Made by a program: the position numbers and the translations under genes
Origin: Muribaculaceae bacterium
GTDB taxonomy: Bacteria > Bacteroidota > Bacteroidia > Bacteroidales > Muribaculaceae
Assembly (NCBI GenBank): GCA_016290325.1
Contig: JAEETL010000003.1
Coordinates: 62,001-126,000, forward strand
DNA: 64,000 nucleotides
Direction of reading: 5' to 3'
Notes under the pieces: generated by a model
What the model was told of the DNA's origin: nothing
Database searches by the model: none
The model's input: the letters and a program-made list of their open reading frames with translations, nothing else
Part shown: positions 50,800 to 57,699 of the stretch, in pieces
Position numbering within the stretch: the stretch's first letter is position 1
Layout: each line of letters begins with the position of its first letter

Positions 50800-51663
50800 A
50801 TGAAAAGGTATTATTTCTTACTGACGGTACTTCTAGCAGCAGTGCAACTGTCAGCCCAGAACAATGACACGGTTAAGGTCATCGACCAACCTAGGCAAGT
50901 AATCATCACCGAAACCCCGACGGGCGTGCAGATGAAGGTGCTCGGTGACAAACAAGACGACACTTACACCTACACAGTCCAGCACTCAACTAACGACACT
51001 GTCCACACTTCGCAAGGCAGTGACTGGGAACTCAACTTCCCATACAATCTCTCATTCACTAAAAATAAAGACCATCACTGGTCAATAATCATGAATGGTT
51101 TCTACATGGGCGGTGGAATTCATCACTCATGGGAAATGATCAACAACAGTTTTGAGATTGGTCTGCTCAACATTGCGGCAATCAACTACAGCAGCCATCA
51201 TGGACAAGACATCTCACTAGGCGTGGGTATACACCACAAATCCTTCTCGCTGAAGCGCCCCAACATGCTCATGTTTGATGAGAATACAAATGTCGTATCT
51301 ACTACGTTTTATCCTGACATTGCGGATATAAAAGAACGCACATCAAACCTGAATCTGTGGGCATTGCAATTCCCGTTGTTGTTCCGCCAAAGGATTTACA
51401 AGACCTTTGCAATCAGGTTGGGTGGTATCATGAACTGGAACTACAAAGCTCTTGTGAATAATCACTACATAATCGGCAACACCGAATACAGCATCACCCA
51501 GAATGGCTTGAAGCAGAACAAGATTACGTTTGACTTTATCGCTGGATTGACATTAGGACACACTGGAATCTATTTCCGATATAGCCCCAACGAGGTGTTC
51601 AAGAAAGGTTATGGCCCTGAAATCAAGAACACCTGGACCATGGGAGGAATCATCGCATTCTGA
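50800..51663 (+). CDS. Outer-membrane beta-barrel protein, paralog of the gene at 48424
   Basis: This 287-residue protein has a signal peptide ending in SAQ near residue 20, a linker of about 60 residues rich in Asp and Thr, and a beta-barrel from about residue 85 that ends GGIIAF. It is clearly similar to the protein at 48424-49185 over the whole barrel, but its linker differs. It is the fourth gene of the sigma operon (49322-51663), while its paralog has a separate promoter. The duplication around a sigma/anti-sigma pair suggests regulated and constitutive copies of one envelope protein. Function unknown. Confidence 0.75.
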   Translation: MKRYYFLLTVLLAAVQLSAQNNDTVKVIDQPRQVIITETPTGVQMKVLGDKQDDTYTYTVQHSTNDTVHTSQGSDWELNFPYNLSFTKNKDHHWSIIMNGFYMGGGIHHSWEMINNSFEIGLLNIAAINYSSHHGQDISLGVGIHHKSFSLKRPNMLMFDENTNVVSTTFYPDIADIKERTSNLNLWALQFPLLFRQRIYKTFAIRLGGIMNWNYKALVNNHYIIGNTEYSITQNGLKQNKITFDFIAGLTLGHTGIYFRYSPNEVFKKGYGPEIKNTWTMGGIIAF

Positions 51664-51689
51664 TACTTCTTCCTAAATACTATATACAA

Positions 51690-51721
51690 CAATCCCCGTG
51701 AGCGTTTGTTCACGGGGATTG
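51690..51721. terminator. Hairpin between the second barrel gene and the metallo-hydrolase gene
   Basis: A 12-bp perfect stem (CAATCCCCGTGA at 51690-51701 with 51710-51721) and an 8-base loop lie between two convergent genes. No long T-run follows, but the stem is strong and serves both directions. Confidence 0.75.
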
Positions 51722-51725
51722 ACTA

Positions 51726-52364
51726 TCATAGGAATGGGTTACAGCGTTTCTCGTCGGCAATGGTGGTCGTGGGGCCGTGTCCCGAGGCGATGACCGTTTC
51801 GTCGGGGAGCGGGAGGATTTTCTCGCGGATGCTGTTGATGAGCTGCGCCATATCGCCACCCCACAAGTCTGTGCGCCCCACGCTGCCGTTGAATATCGTG
51901 TCACCGCTGATCAGCAACCCGCTCTTCGGCAGATAAAAAGCCAAGCCGCCAGGAGAATGTCCGGGAACATGCAAGACCTGAATCGTCTCGTCACCCAACG
52001 TGAGTATGTCACCCTCTGCCAAATTGTGGTCGATGGTCAACGCGTCACACTCGATGCTGAGACCGAATTCCTCAACCTGACTCTTTAAGTCTCGTCCCAA
52101 CGGAGCGTCCAAGGCGCAAGCGCATACCTCGGCACCTGTCTGGTCGGCGAGCCAACGCGCCCCTGTGATATGGTCCAAATGCATATGGGTCAACAAGATA
52201 TGTTTCACATTCAGGCTATTCTCGGTAATCATCTTGTTTACCATCTCACGCTCGGCATCACGCATCATGCCCGGGTCAACGACCACTGCGTCGCGCGAAG
52301 CCTCGTCCCACAGGATATACATATTTTCGCCAAACGGGTTGACGGTCATCATTGTCGCATTCAT
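51726..52364 (-). CDS. MBL-fold metallo-hydrolase (glyoxalase II-like)
   Basis: This 212-residue cytoplasmic protein has the metallo-beta-lactamase fold with ligand motif THMHLDH (two histidines, aspartate, histidine), VPGHSPGG, ISGDTIFNGSVGRTD and ASGHGPTT. This matches the YcbL/glyoxalase II-like group that hydrolyses thioesters such as S-lactoylglutathione analogues, or other small esters. The substrate is not known. It lies behind rsmG in the same direction, across a 34-base gap filled by a heptamer array, so both are probably on one mRNA. Confidence 0.92.
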   Translation of the reverse strand: MNATMMTVNPFGENMYILWDEASRDAVVVDPGMMRDAEREMVNKMITENSLNVKHILLTHMHLDHITGARWLADQTGAEVCACALDAPLGRDLKSQVEEFGLSIECDALTIDHNLAEGDILTLGDETIQVLHVPGHSPGGLAFYLPKSGLLISGDTIFNGSVGRTDLWGGDMAQLINSIREKILPLPDETVIASGHGPTTTIADEKRCNPFL

Positions 52365-52368
52365 ATCA

Positions 52369-52403
52369 GGTTATGGGTTACAGGTTAACGGTTAAAGGTT
52401 AGA
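52369..52403 (-). repeat. Five-copy heptamer array anchored on the stop codon of rsmG
   Basis: On the plus strand five perfect units share the core GGTTA: GGTTATG, GGTTACA, GGTTAAC, GGTTAAA, GGTTAGA. In the sense of the minus-strand genes each unit reads TAACC, and the TAA of the first unit (52401-52399) is the stop codon of rsmG. It has the same unit length, copy number, strand and stop-codon anchoring as the array at 44610-44644, but a different core. Confidence 0.82.
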
Positions 52404-53019
52404 GGGGGAGGTAGAGGATTTTTTTAGTTTTGAAAAACTCTTCCTTGAAATAGCTGGAAAGGTCATCGATGAGCACTTTATTCCTGAACTGGGAAATCTC
52501 ACCGCTCAAGTCGCCACCCTTGAGGCACAACAGCCCATTAGGCACGGCATTGCGGTCCTCGCTATCAATGAAACGGCGCACAAGAGGCACCATATCGCCC
52601 AGGTCCATCACAGCACGGCTCACGACGAAGTCAAATTTGCCCTTCACCTCCTTGACATCACCATGCTGGAAGGTAACGTTAGTCAGCCCGATGCGCTCGG
52701 CGATGTCTTGTGCCACTATCAGCTTTTTACCGATGCGGTCCACCAGGTGGAATGTCACGTCAGGGTAATAGATGGCCAGTGGAATGCCTGGAAATCCCCC
52801 ACCCGTCCCCAAGTCCATGATCCGGGTACCTGGGGTGAATTTCACAAACTTAATCAAGCCTAGCGAATGTAGAATGTGGTTCACTTCCAAGTTCTCAATA
52901 TCCTTGCGTGAGATGACGTTGATCTTGGCGTTCCACTCGGGGTACAACACCTCCAACTGAGCCATCTGCTCACGCTGCTTCTCGGTCAGTTCTGGGAAAT
53001 AGTTAAGGATGTGTTCCAT
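52399..53019 (-). CDS. rsmG: 16S rRNA (guanine-527-N7)-methyltransferase RsmG
   Basis: This 206-residue SAM-dependent enzyme methylates G527 of 16S rRNA. It shows the start FPELTEKQREQMAQLEVLYPEWNAKINVISRKDIENLEVNHILHSL, the SAM site IMDLGTGGGFPGIPLAI, and VVSRAVMDLGDMVP. Loss of RsmG gives low-level streptomycin resistance in several bacteria. The frame extends to 53127, but that part overlaps the preceding gene; start 53019 gives normal length, 4 bases behind the DUF3298 stop. The C-terminal about 30 residues reach the stop in the heptamer array. Confidence 0.95.
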   Translation of the reverse strand: MEHILNYFPELTEKQREQMAQLEVLYPEWNAKINVISRKDIENLEVNHILHSLGLIKFVKFTPGTRIMDLGTGGGFPGIPLAIYYPDVTFHLVDRIGKKLIVAQDIAERIGLTNVTFQHGDVKEVKGKFDFVVSRAVMDLGDMVPLVRRFIDSEDRNAVPNGLLCLKGGDLSGEISQFRNKVLIDDLSSYFKEEFFKTKKILYLPL

Positions 53020-53023
53020 AGCG

Positions 53024-53875
53024 TCAATACAGTCGGTCGATAATACTGTTCTCACACAGACTGGGTTCAAGGTCTTTATAAGGAATCGTGATCTTAGGCT
53101 CACCCACCGCTTCAACAGCGAGTTCATTGGGCAGGAAACTCCACGTCACGCCATTGTCATCAAAATAGAAGTTGCGTGACACGGTGATGTTCTCAACGTT
53201 AAAGTAGCCCAAATCGTTAAGTTGCTCATTGCCAGTCGCGTTGTTCTGGGCTAGAAGCTGCTGTTTGAGTAACTGGCAGACATCAGAAATCGCGTCATCG
53301 CGGAACAGGCGATTCACATCAATATAAGCTTGAGATTCTACATCAAAACTATAATATCGATGAGTAACCGACGAGACTTTGTCATTTTTCTTGACCACAT
53401 CGACACGCTCAAATGTTACCACTCCATGCTTATTATAAATGGGCGTAATGCGTGTGCTGGTAACATATTTTAGCGTGGTCATGTCATCAGAGTCCTCAGC
53501 GACATCATCCTCGCTGACGGCTCCTTCCATAAAGTCATATTGGTGCATGCTGTTGACCACCACCTGATTCATAGCCTCACTCAGGGACAATGTATCACCC
53601 GACTCGAGGACATAGGCCGCAAACAGGCGCTGCAGTGAGTCGGCAGGTAAATTCTCGCCTATCGTCTTGGGGTACTCGATTGTCGCCTCGGCCACGATGG
53701 TGCAGCGCTCTCCGTTAGACATCATGAAGCTTGAATTGCTTTGTTGCTGGCTCTTTTGCGTAGTGACCGCAGGTTTACCGTCATCGGCATACTTGCTCCC
53801 ATTACGGCCGCAAGAAGTCGACAACATAGTGAATGCCAGTAATATAACTAATGAAACTAAGTGAGTTCTCATCAT
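53024..53875 (-). CDS. DUF3298/RsiV-like lipoprotein
   Basis: This protein of about 283 residues begins with a lipoprotein signal (LSTSC) and is followed by a Ser/Gln-rich linker and two mixed alpha/beta modules of the DUF4163 and DUF3298 kind. Typical late parts are YFNVENITVSRNFYFDDNGVTWSFLPNELA and ITIPYKDLEP. The same modules form the outer domain of the anti-sigma factor RsiV, which binds lysozyme in Bacillus, but there is no cytoplasmic anti-sigma part here. In Bacteroidetes the role is unknown. The start is one of two adjacent ATGs (53875 or 53872); the longer frame to 53980 is not supported. Confidence 0.8.
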   Translation of the reverse strand: MMRTHLVSLVILLAFTMLSTSCGRNGSKYADDGKPAVTTQKSQQQSNSSFMMSNGERCTIVAEATIEYPKTIGENLPADSLQRLFAAYVLESGDTLSLSEAMNQVVVNSMHQYDFMEGAVSEDDVAEDSDDMTTLKYVTSTRITPIYNKHGVVTFERVDVVKKNDKVSSVTHRYYSFDVESQAYIDVNRLFRDDAISDVCQLLKQQLLAQNNATGNEQLNDLGYFNVENITVSRNFYFDDNGVTWSFLPNELAVEAVGEPKITIPYKDLEPSLCENSIIDRLY

Positions 53876-53917
53876 GCTCCAGTGGTATAAGTTATGATTA
53901 ATTTCGCTAAGGTACGA

Positions 53918-53925
53918 CAAATTTA
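53918..53925 (-). promoter_or_regulatory. -7 box for the DUF3298-rsmG-metallo-hydrolase unit
   Basis: The minus strand reads TAAATTTG, exact match, 42 bases before the start. A -33 element at normal distance was not found. Confidence 0.5.
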
Positions 53926-53936
53926 GATAAAACCAA

Positions 53937-53967
53937 GTTGCGAAATGGATTTTTTTGCCGAACTTTG
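53937..53967 (+). promoter_or_regulatory. Probable promoter of cvfB
   Basis: GTTG (53937-53940), a 19-bp spacer and GAACTTTG (53960-53967, seven of eight). A 7-bp hairpin (GTAGAGA at 53982-53988 with TCTCTAC at 54004-54010) lies in the leader before ATG 54024. Confidence 0.5.
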
Positions 53968-54023
53968 CGGAAATAATCATCGTAGAGACTCAAAATCATC
54001 GCCTCTCTACAAAATAATTTAAT

Positions 54024-54851
54024 ATGAAGATTGGAGAATACAACGAGTTGCGAATCAACCGAATGGTGGATTTTGGTGCTTATCTAATAGATGAAGACAC
54101 CCACGAAGTGCTGCTACCCAAACGTTACCTCACACCCGAGATGAAATTGGGTGATGCAATTAAGGTGTTTGTTTATAATGATAGCGAGAACCGACCTGTC
54201 GCCACCACTGAGGTGCCACGTGCCGTTGTTGGCGATTTTGCCCTCATGCGCGTTAAAGCGGTGAACAAGGTGGGCGCTTTTCTTGACTGGGGGCTTACCG
54301 CCAAGGACTTGCTGGTGCCGTTCAGTGAACAAAGGGTTGACATGCAGGCGGGACGCAGCTACATCGTGCGTGTCTATCTTGACGAGGCCAGCCAGCGCAT
54401 CGTCGCCAGCGCCAAACTCGCCAAGTTCCTCAACCACTCCGAGCCCGATTATTATCACCGCGAGAAGGTAGAGGTGCTGGTGGTGCAACGCAGTGACCTG
54501 GGCTACCGTGTCATTGTCAACAATGCCCATTGGGGACAAATCTACCAGAACGAGACCTATCAGGACGTGAACGTGGGCGACCGGTTCACGGCCTTCGTTA
54601 AGCAAGTGCGCGACGACGGCAAGGTGGATGTTACCCTTGCCAAGATCGAGAAAATGCGTGTTGACGACCTATCAGACCGCATCTTGCAGTATTTAGAAGC
54701 TCATGGCGGCGAGATGACACTCACCGACAAGAGTTCACCCGATGAAATCAACAACGTTTTCCAGTGCAGTAAGAAGGACTTTAAGAAAGCGCTGGGACTA
54801 CTCTACAAGCAACAAAAAATAACATTGACACCCACTGTCAAACTAATCTGA
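54024..54851 (+). CDS. cvfB: S1 RNA-binding protein CvfB
   Basis: This 275-residue protein has three S1-like OB folds and a C-terminal winged helix, the CvfB layout. Visible parts are INRMVDFGAYLIDEDTHEVLLPKRYL (first S1), VNKVGAFLDWGLTAKDLLVPFSEQ (second), VEVLVVQRSDLGYRVIVNNAHWGQIYQNETY (third) and SSPDEINNVFQCSKKDFKKALGLLYKQQKI (winged helix). In Staphylococcus aureus CvfB binds RNA and affects virulence genes; in general it is an RNA-binding regulator. A hairpin terminator follows. Confidence 0.92.
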   Translation: MKIGEYNELRINRMVDFGAYLIDEDTHEVLLPKRYLTPEMKLGDAIKVFVYNDSENRPVATTEVPRAVVGDFALMRVKAVNKVGAFLDWGLTAKDLLVPFSEQRVDMQAGRSYIVRVYLDEASQRIVASAKLAKFLNHSEPDYYHREKVEVLVVQRSDLGYRVIVNNAHWGQIYQNETYQDVNVGDRFTAFVKQVRDDGKVDVTLAKIEKMRVDDLSDRILQYLEAHGGEMTLTDKSSPDEINNVFQCSKKDFKKALGLLYKQQKITLTPTVKLI

Positions 54852-54877
54852 TATAAGAACAGCAACAAAACAAAATG

Positions 54878-54917
54878 GGCGGGAGTCTTCATCATCATGA
54901 GTCTCCCGCCTATTTTA
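54878..54917 (+). terminator. Terminator after cvfB
   Basis: GGCGGGAG (54878-54885) pairs with CTCCCGCC (54903-54910) around a 17-base loop, followed by a T-rich tract. It lies between convergent cvfB and nhaD. Confidence 0.8.
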
Positions 54918-54936
54918 TTTGCGTTTCCTATCGACG

Positions 54937-56274
54937 CTATCCTCCTGTTTGCATGAAGAAGGGGAAGAGACTCTCCAGATAAATAATCGCTATACCGGCA
55001 ACATATCCAGCCAAAGCCAAAAGAGTAATGTGCTTGACATACCAGAAGAACTGAATCTTCTCGATACCCATAGCGACCACGCCAGCAGCAGAACCGATGA
55101 TGAGCAACGAACCGCCAACGCCAGCACAGAAGGTCAACAGGTGCCAGAACAAGCCGTCCTCGATAAAGTTCATCAAATAGGGATCGGTAGTGCCAGCAGG
55201 AGCAATATTTTCAAACATCTTGATACATGCCGATACCAGAGGCACGTTATCGACAATCGACGAGAGCACACCAATGATAGAAGTCATGAGTACGGGCTCA
55301 TGAATATGTGTATTCATACCATCGGCAACAGCAGTCAGCACACCCACCTCGGACAAGGCCGAAACGGCCATAAGGATACCCAGGAAGAAGAGAATCGAGG
55401 GCATATCGATAGTGTGCAAAGCCGATGACACGCGACCACCCATCTTGGAGTCAATCTTGAAATGCTTCACCCAAAACTCTGTCACGGCCCAAACCACGCC
55501 CAATGACATCATGATGCCCATGAAGGGAGGAAGTCCCGTCACCGTCTTGAACACAGGCACAAACAGCAAGCCAGAGACACCAATGATGAGCATCGCCTTG
55601 CTCAGATGGGGGTGACGCTCTTGGATATCAGGATGCTTGTCGGCTAATCTTGTGACAGTCTGCATTTTACCTTCCTTGATGAAATACTGTGCAATAAACA
55701 CAGGTATTACCATGGCAACGATACTGGGAATCAGCAGATTGACAATCAAGCCAAACGATGACACCTTCTCATCCATCCACAACATGATGGTGGTCACGTC
55801 ACCGATGGGCGAAAACGCACCACCGGCATTGGCCGCAATGACAATAAGTCCGGCAAACATCCAGCGATCCTTTTGGTCACTGAGCAAACGGCGCAACATC
55901 ATCACCATAATAATGGTGGTGGTCATGTTGTCGAGTACTGCCGACATGACAAAGGACAACGAACACATGATCCATAACAGATGCCTCTTGCTCTTGGCAT
56001 TAATATGCTCGGTAATGAATGAGAAACCGCCATAGCGGTCAATGATTTCCACAATGGTCATAGCACCAATGAGGAAAACAACAATCTCACAAGCATCGCC
56101 AAGTTGCATCACGATTGCCTCGTGAATATGGGGGTCATCACCCATCAACGCATACAGGGTCCACAAGATTCCACACGTGAGCAAAGCAAATGTGGCTTTG
56201 TTCATGTGAAGAGGATGTTCCAATGTGATCAGCAAGTAGCCAATCACAAAGACGATTATCATTGCAGCAATCAT
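54937..56274 (-). CDS. nhaD: NhaD-type Na+/H+ antiporter
   Basis: This 445-residue protein has about eleven to twelve membrane segments and matches the NhaD group of the ion-transporter superfamily. Conserved parts are LGDACEIVVFLIGAMTIVEII, VLDNMTTTIIMVMMLRRLL, AANAGGAFSPIGDVTTIMLW and SSIVDNVPLVSACIKMF, with aspartates and asparagines in the helix breaks. It exports sodium in exchange for protons across the inner membrane and helps keep pH and sodium balance. A DUF4293 gene lies 53 bases upstream in the same direction, so the two may share a transcript. Confidence 0.93.
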   Translation of the reverse strand: MIAAMIIVFVIGYLLITLEHPLHMNKATFALLTCGILWTLYALMGDDPHIHEAIVMQLGDACEIVVFLIGAMTIVEIIDRYGGFSFITEHINAKSKRHLLWIMCSLSFVMSAVLDNMTTTIIMVMMLRRLLSDQKDRWMFAGLIVIAANAGGAFSPIGDVTTIMLWMDEKVSSFGLIVNLLIPSIVAMVIPVFIAQYFIKEGKMQTVTRLADKHPDIQERHPHLSKAMLIIGVSGLLFVPVFKTVTGLPPFMGIMMSLGVVWAVTEFWVKHFKIDSKMGGRVSSALHTIDMPSILFFLGILMAVSALSEVGVLTAVADGMNTHIHEPVLMTSIIGVLSSIVDNVPLVSACIKMFENIAPAGTTDPYLMNFIEDGLFWHLLTFCAGVGGSLLIIGSAAGVVAMGIEKIQFFWYVKHITLLALAGYVAGIAIIYLESLFPFFMQTGG

Positions 56275-56327
56275 CGCCTAATGACAAATGATTTAGTAAG
56301 TGAGTATTAAAATAATGATTATTCCCG

Positions 56328-56702
56328 TTACCTGAGCCTATCGGCGTCACGCAGTTTCTTCTTATCCTTTGACATGGCACGGTGAGCCAGCATCAAGAAA
56401 ATAACAGACAATATAGGTAATACCCAGGTCCAATTCCAATATACAGGAATATCATCCATCATGAGTCTAACGGCCTGAATACAAATTGAAACAAGCAATG
56501 CAAGACCAATAACAATGTCAACAAAGCACACTGTCATTTGGCGCTGCAGGTTATTGTAGAGGAAAATATCAATCACTGCGAGTACCGAAATAAGAATAAT
56601 CAGCACAATCATTGACAAGTCAAATGCAGGAAAAAATGCAAACACTGCCATCAAAACCGCAGCAATGAGCAAAAATAGAGTTTGAATGCGTTGTATTACC
56701 AT
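56328..56702 (-). CDS. DUF4293 family membrane protein
   Basis: This 124-residue protein has four membrane segments (about 5-25, 30-50, 55-80 and 92-110) and a short basic tail, with the typical start MVIQRIQTLFLLIAAVLM and the IFLYNNLQRQM loop. It is a Bacteroidetes-specific family of unknown role. It has an exact -7 box upstream and probably heads a transcript that includes nhaD. Confidence 0.85.
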   Translation of the reverse strand: MVIQRIQTLFLLIAAVLMAVFAFFPAFDLSMIVLIILISVLAVIDIFLYNNLQRQMTVCFVDIVIGLALLVSICIQAVRLMMDDIPVYWNWTWVLPILSVIFLMLAHRAMSKDKKKLRDADRLR

Positions 56703-56735
56703 AACTTCTATTATTTAATGTTAGCAATTATGGCG

Positions 56736-56743
56736 CAAAATTA
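56736..56743 (-). promoter_or_regulatory. -7 box for the DUF4293 gene
   Basis: The minus strand reads TAATTTTG, exact match, 33 bases before the start codon. No -33 element is clear. Confidence 0.5.
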
Positions 56744-56896
56744 CGGAAATATTTCTATAATCATCATAAAACCGCAAGAAAAATCTTTATTTGTCGCATT
56801 TATTGTGTTTTTTCGCCCTATTGTACCGAAAATGGTAATCAATTCTGCTAGATGGGAAGCTCTCATCTGATAAGCCAAAAGAAAAGTGATGTTTTT

Positions 56897-56928
56897 ATTG
56901 CTACAGACGATTATTTATTTTAACTTTG
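56897..56928 (+). promoter_or_regulatory. Promoter of the gene at 56989
   Basis: ATTG (56897-56900) and TAACTTTG (56921-56928) with a 20-bp spacer, full match. The leader is about 57 bases and contains a hairpin with a T-run. Confidence 0.75.
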
Positions 56929-56930
56929 CG

Positions 56931-56971
56931 GGATAAAACCATCTAACTCACGATGGTGTAATCCGTTTTTT
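56931..56971 (+). promoter_or_regulatory. Hairpin plus T-run in the leader of the gene at 56989
   Basis: ACCATC (56938-56943) pairs with GATGGT (56952-56957), extended by GGAT with ATCC beyond a small internal loop, and is followed by six T (56966-56971). It resembles a terminator placed between promoter and start codon. Confidence 0.45.
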
Positions 56972-56988
56972 CATTTTAGCATAATATT

Positions 56989-57522
56989 ATGGCACAAATC
57001 GACAAATTTAAAAAAGAGAATTTTAAGAAGGACACTAAGGGCAGCATCGTCAAGCCGTCAACGTCATCACCTATCGGGAAGTACTTTTCTATCGACATCA
57101 GCAACCTCTATAAATATATGAAAGGGGCCCCTGACTTGGGCAAAGACTACAAGGAATCAATTGTTACCGTAAATCATGACTTGGACGTGTTTGTTGAAGC
57201 ACACGTCAGGCATTTTAAAGACGGGCACTATACTGTAGAATTTTGGGGAGACCGCGCTGAACTCACAGACAAATTGGCCACATTTATCAATGAATACGTA
57301 AGACTGTATGGTCCGTGCCTGAATGGCGCTGAAGAAATCACCAAAGAAGATTATGAGCTGGTAGATAAACGTAGGTTTGAAAGGTTGTGGGAGAATACCT
57401 ACGTGAGCATGTCTAACAATGATGACAACATTTTAGTCATGGTTCTGGGCATGAACAACCCTCCCCAAGCCACCGCAAGACAGCTCTCTCCAGAGAAAAA
57501 AGATAACATCAAAGAGCGTTAG
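56989..57522 (+). CDS. Conserved-looking cytoplasmic protein of unknown function
   Basis: This 177-residue protein has no signal peptide or membrane segment. Its start is basic (KFKKENFKKDTKGS), the core is mixed alpha/beta (YFSIDISNLYKYMKGAPDLGKDY, VFVEAHVRHFKDGHYTVEFWGDRAEL), and a C-terminal part includes NDDNILVMVLGMNNPPQ. I do not recognise a family. A strong promoter and an attenuator-like leader suggest regulated expression. It stands alone, followed by a 177-bp gap before the TPR gene. Confidence 0.6.
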   Translation: MAQIDKFKKENFKKDTKGSIVKPSTSSPIGKYFSIDISNLYKYMKGAPDLGKDYKESIVTVNHDLDVFVEAHVRHFKDGHYTVEFWGDRAELTDKLATFINEYVRLYGPCLNGAEEITKEDYELVDKRRFERLWENTYVSMSNNDDNILVMVLGMNNPPQATARQLSPEKKDNIKER

Positions 57523-57699
57523 TCACCTGTTTTAACTAGTGGATTCATCCACCTTACCACTTCATCAGCGCCACTCATCAATAAAGGGCGTTTTATAGGT
57601 CACGCGTATATGTAAGTGCCTAGTGGAGAACAATCAGATTCTTGCACGATATTTGCAATATAGGTTATTAGTCACTTATAGCCACAACACTGAGACCAA

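Noticed and set aside
57519-57578. A 19-codon minus-strand ORF after the gene at 56989
   Set aside because: The peptide looks somewhat protein-like, but it is very short, overlaps the stop of the other gene, and has no promoter; it could be a tail fragment.
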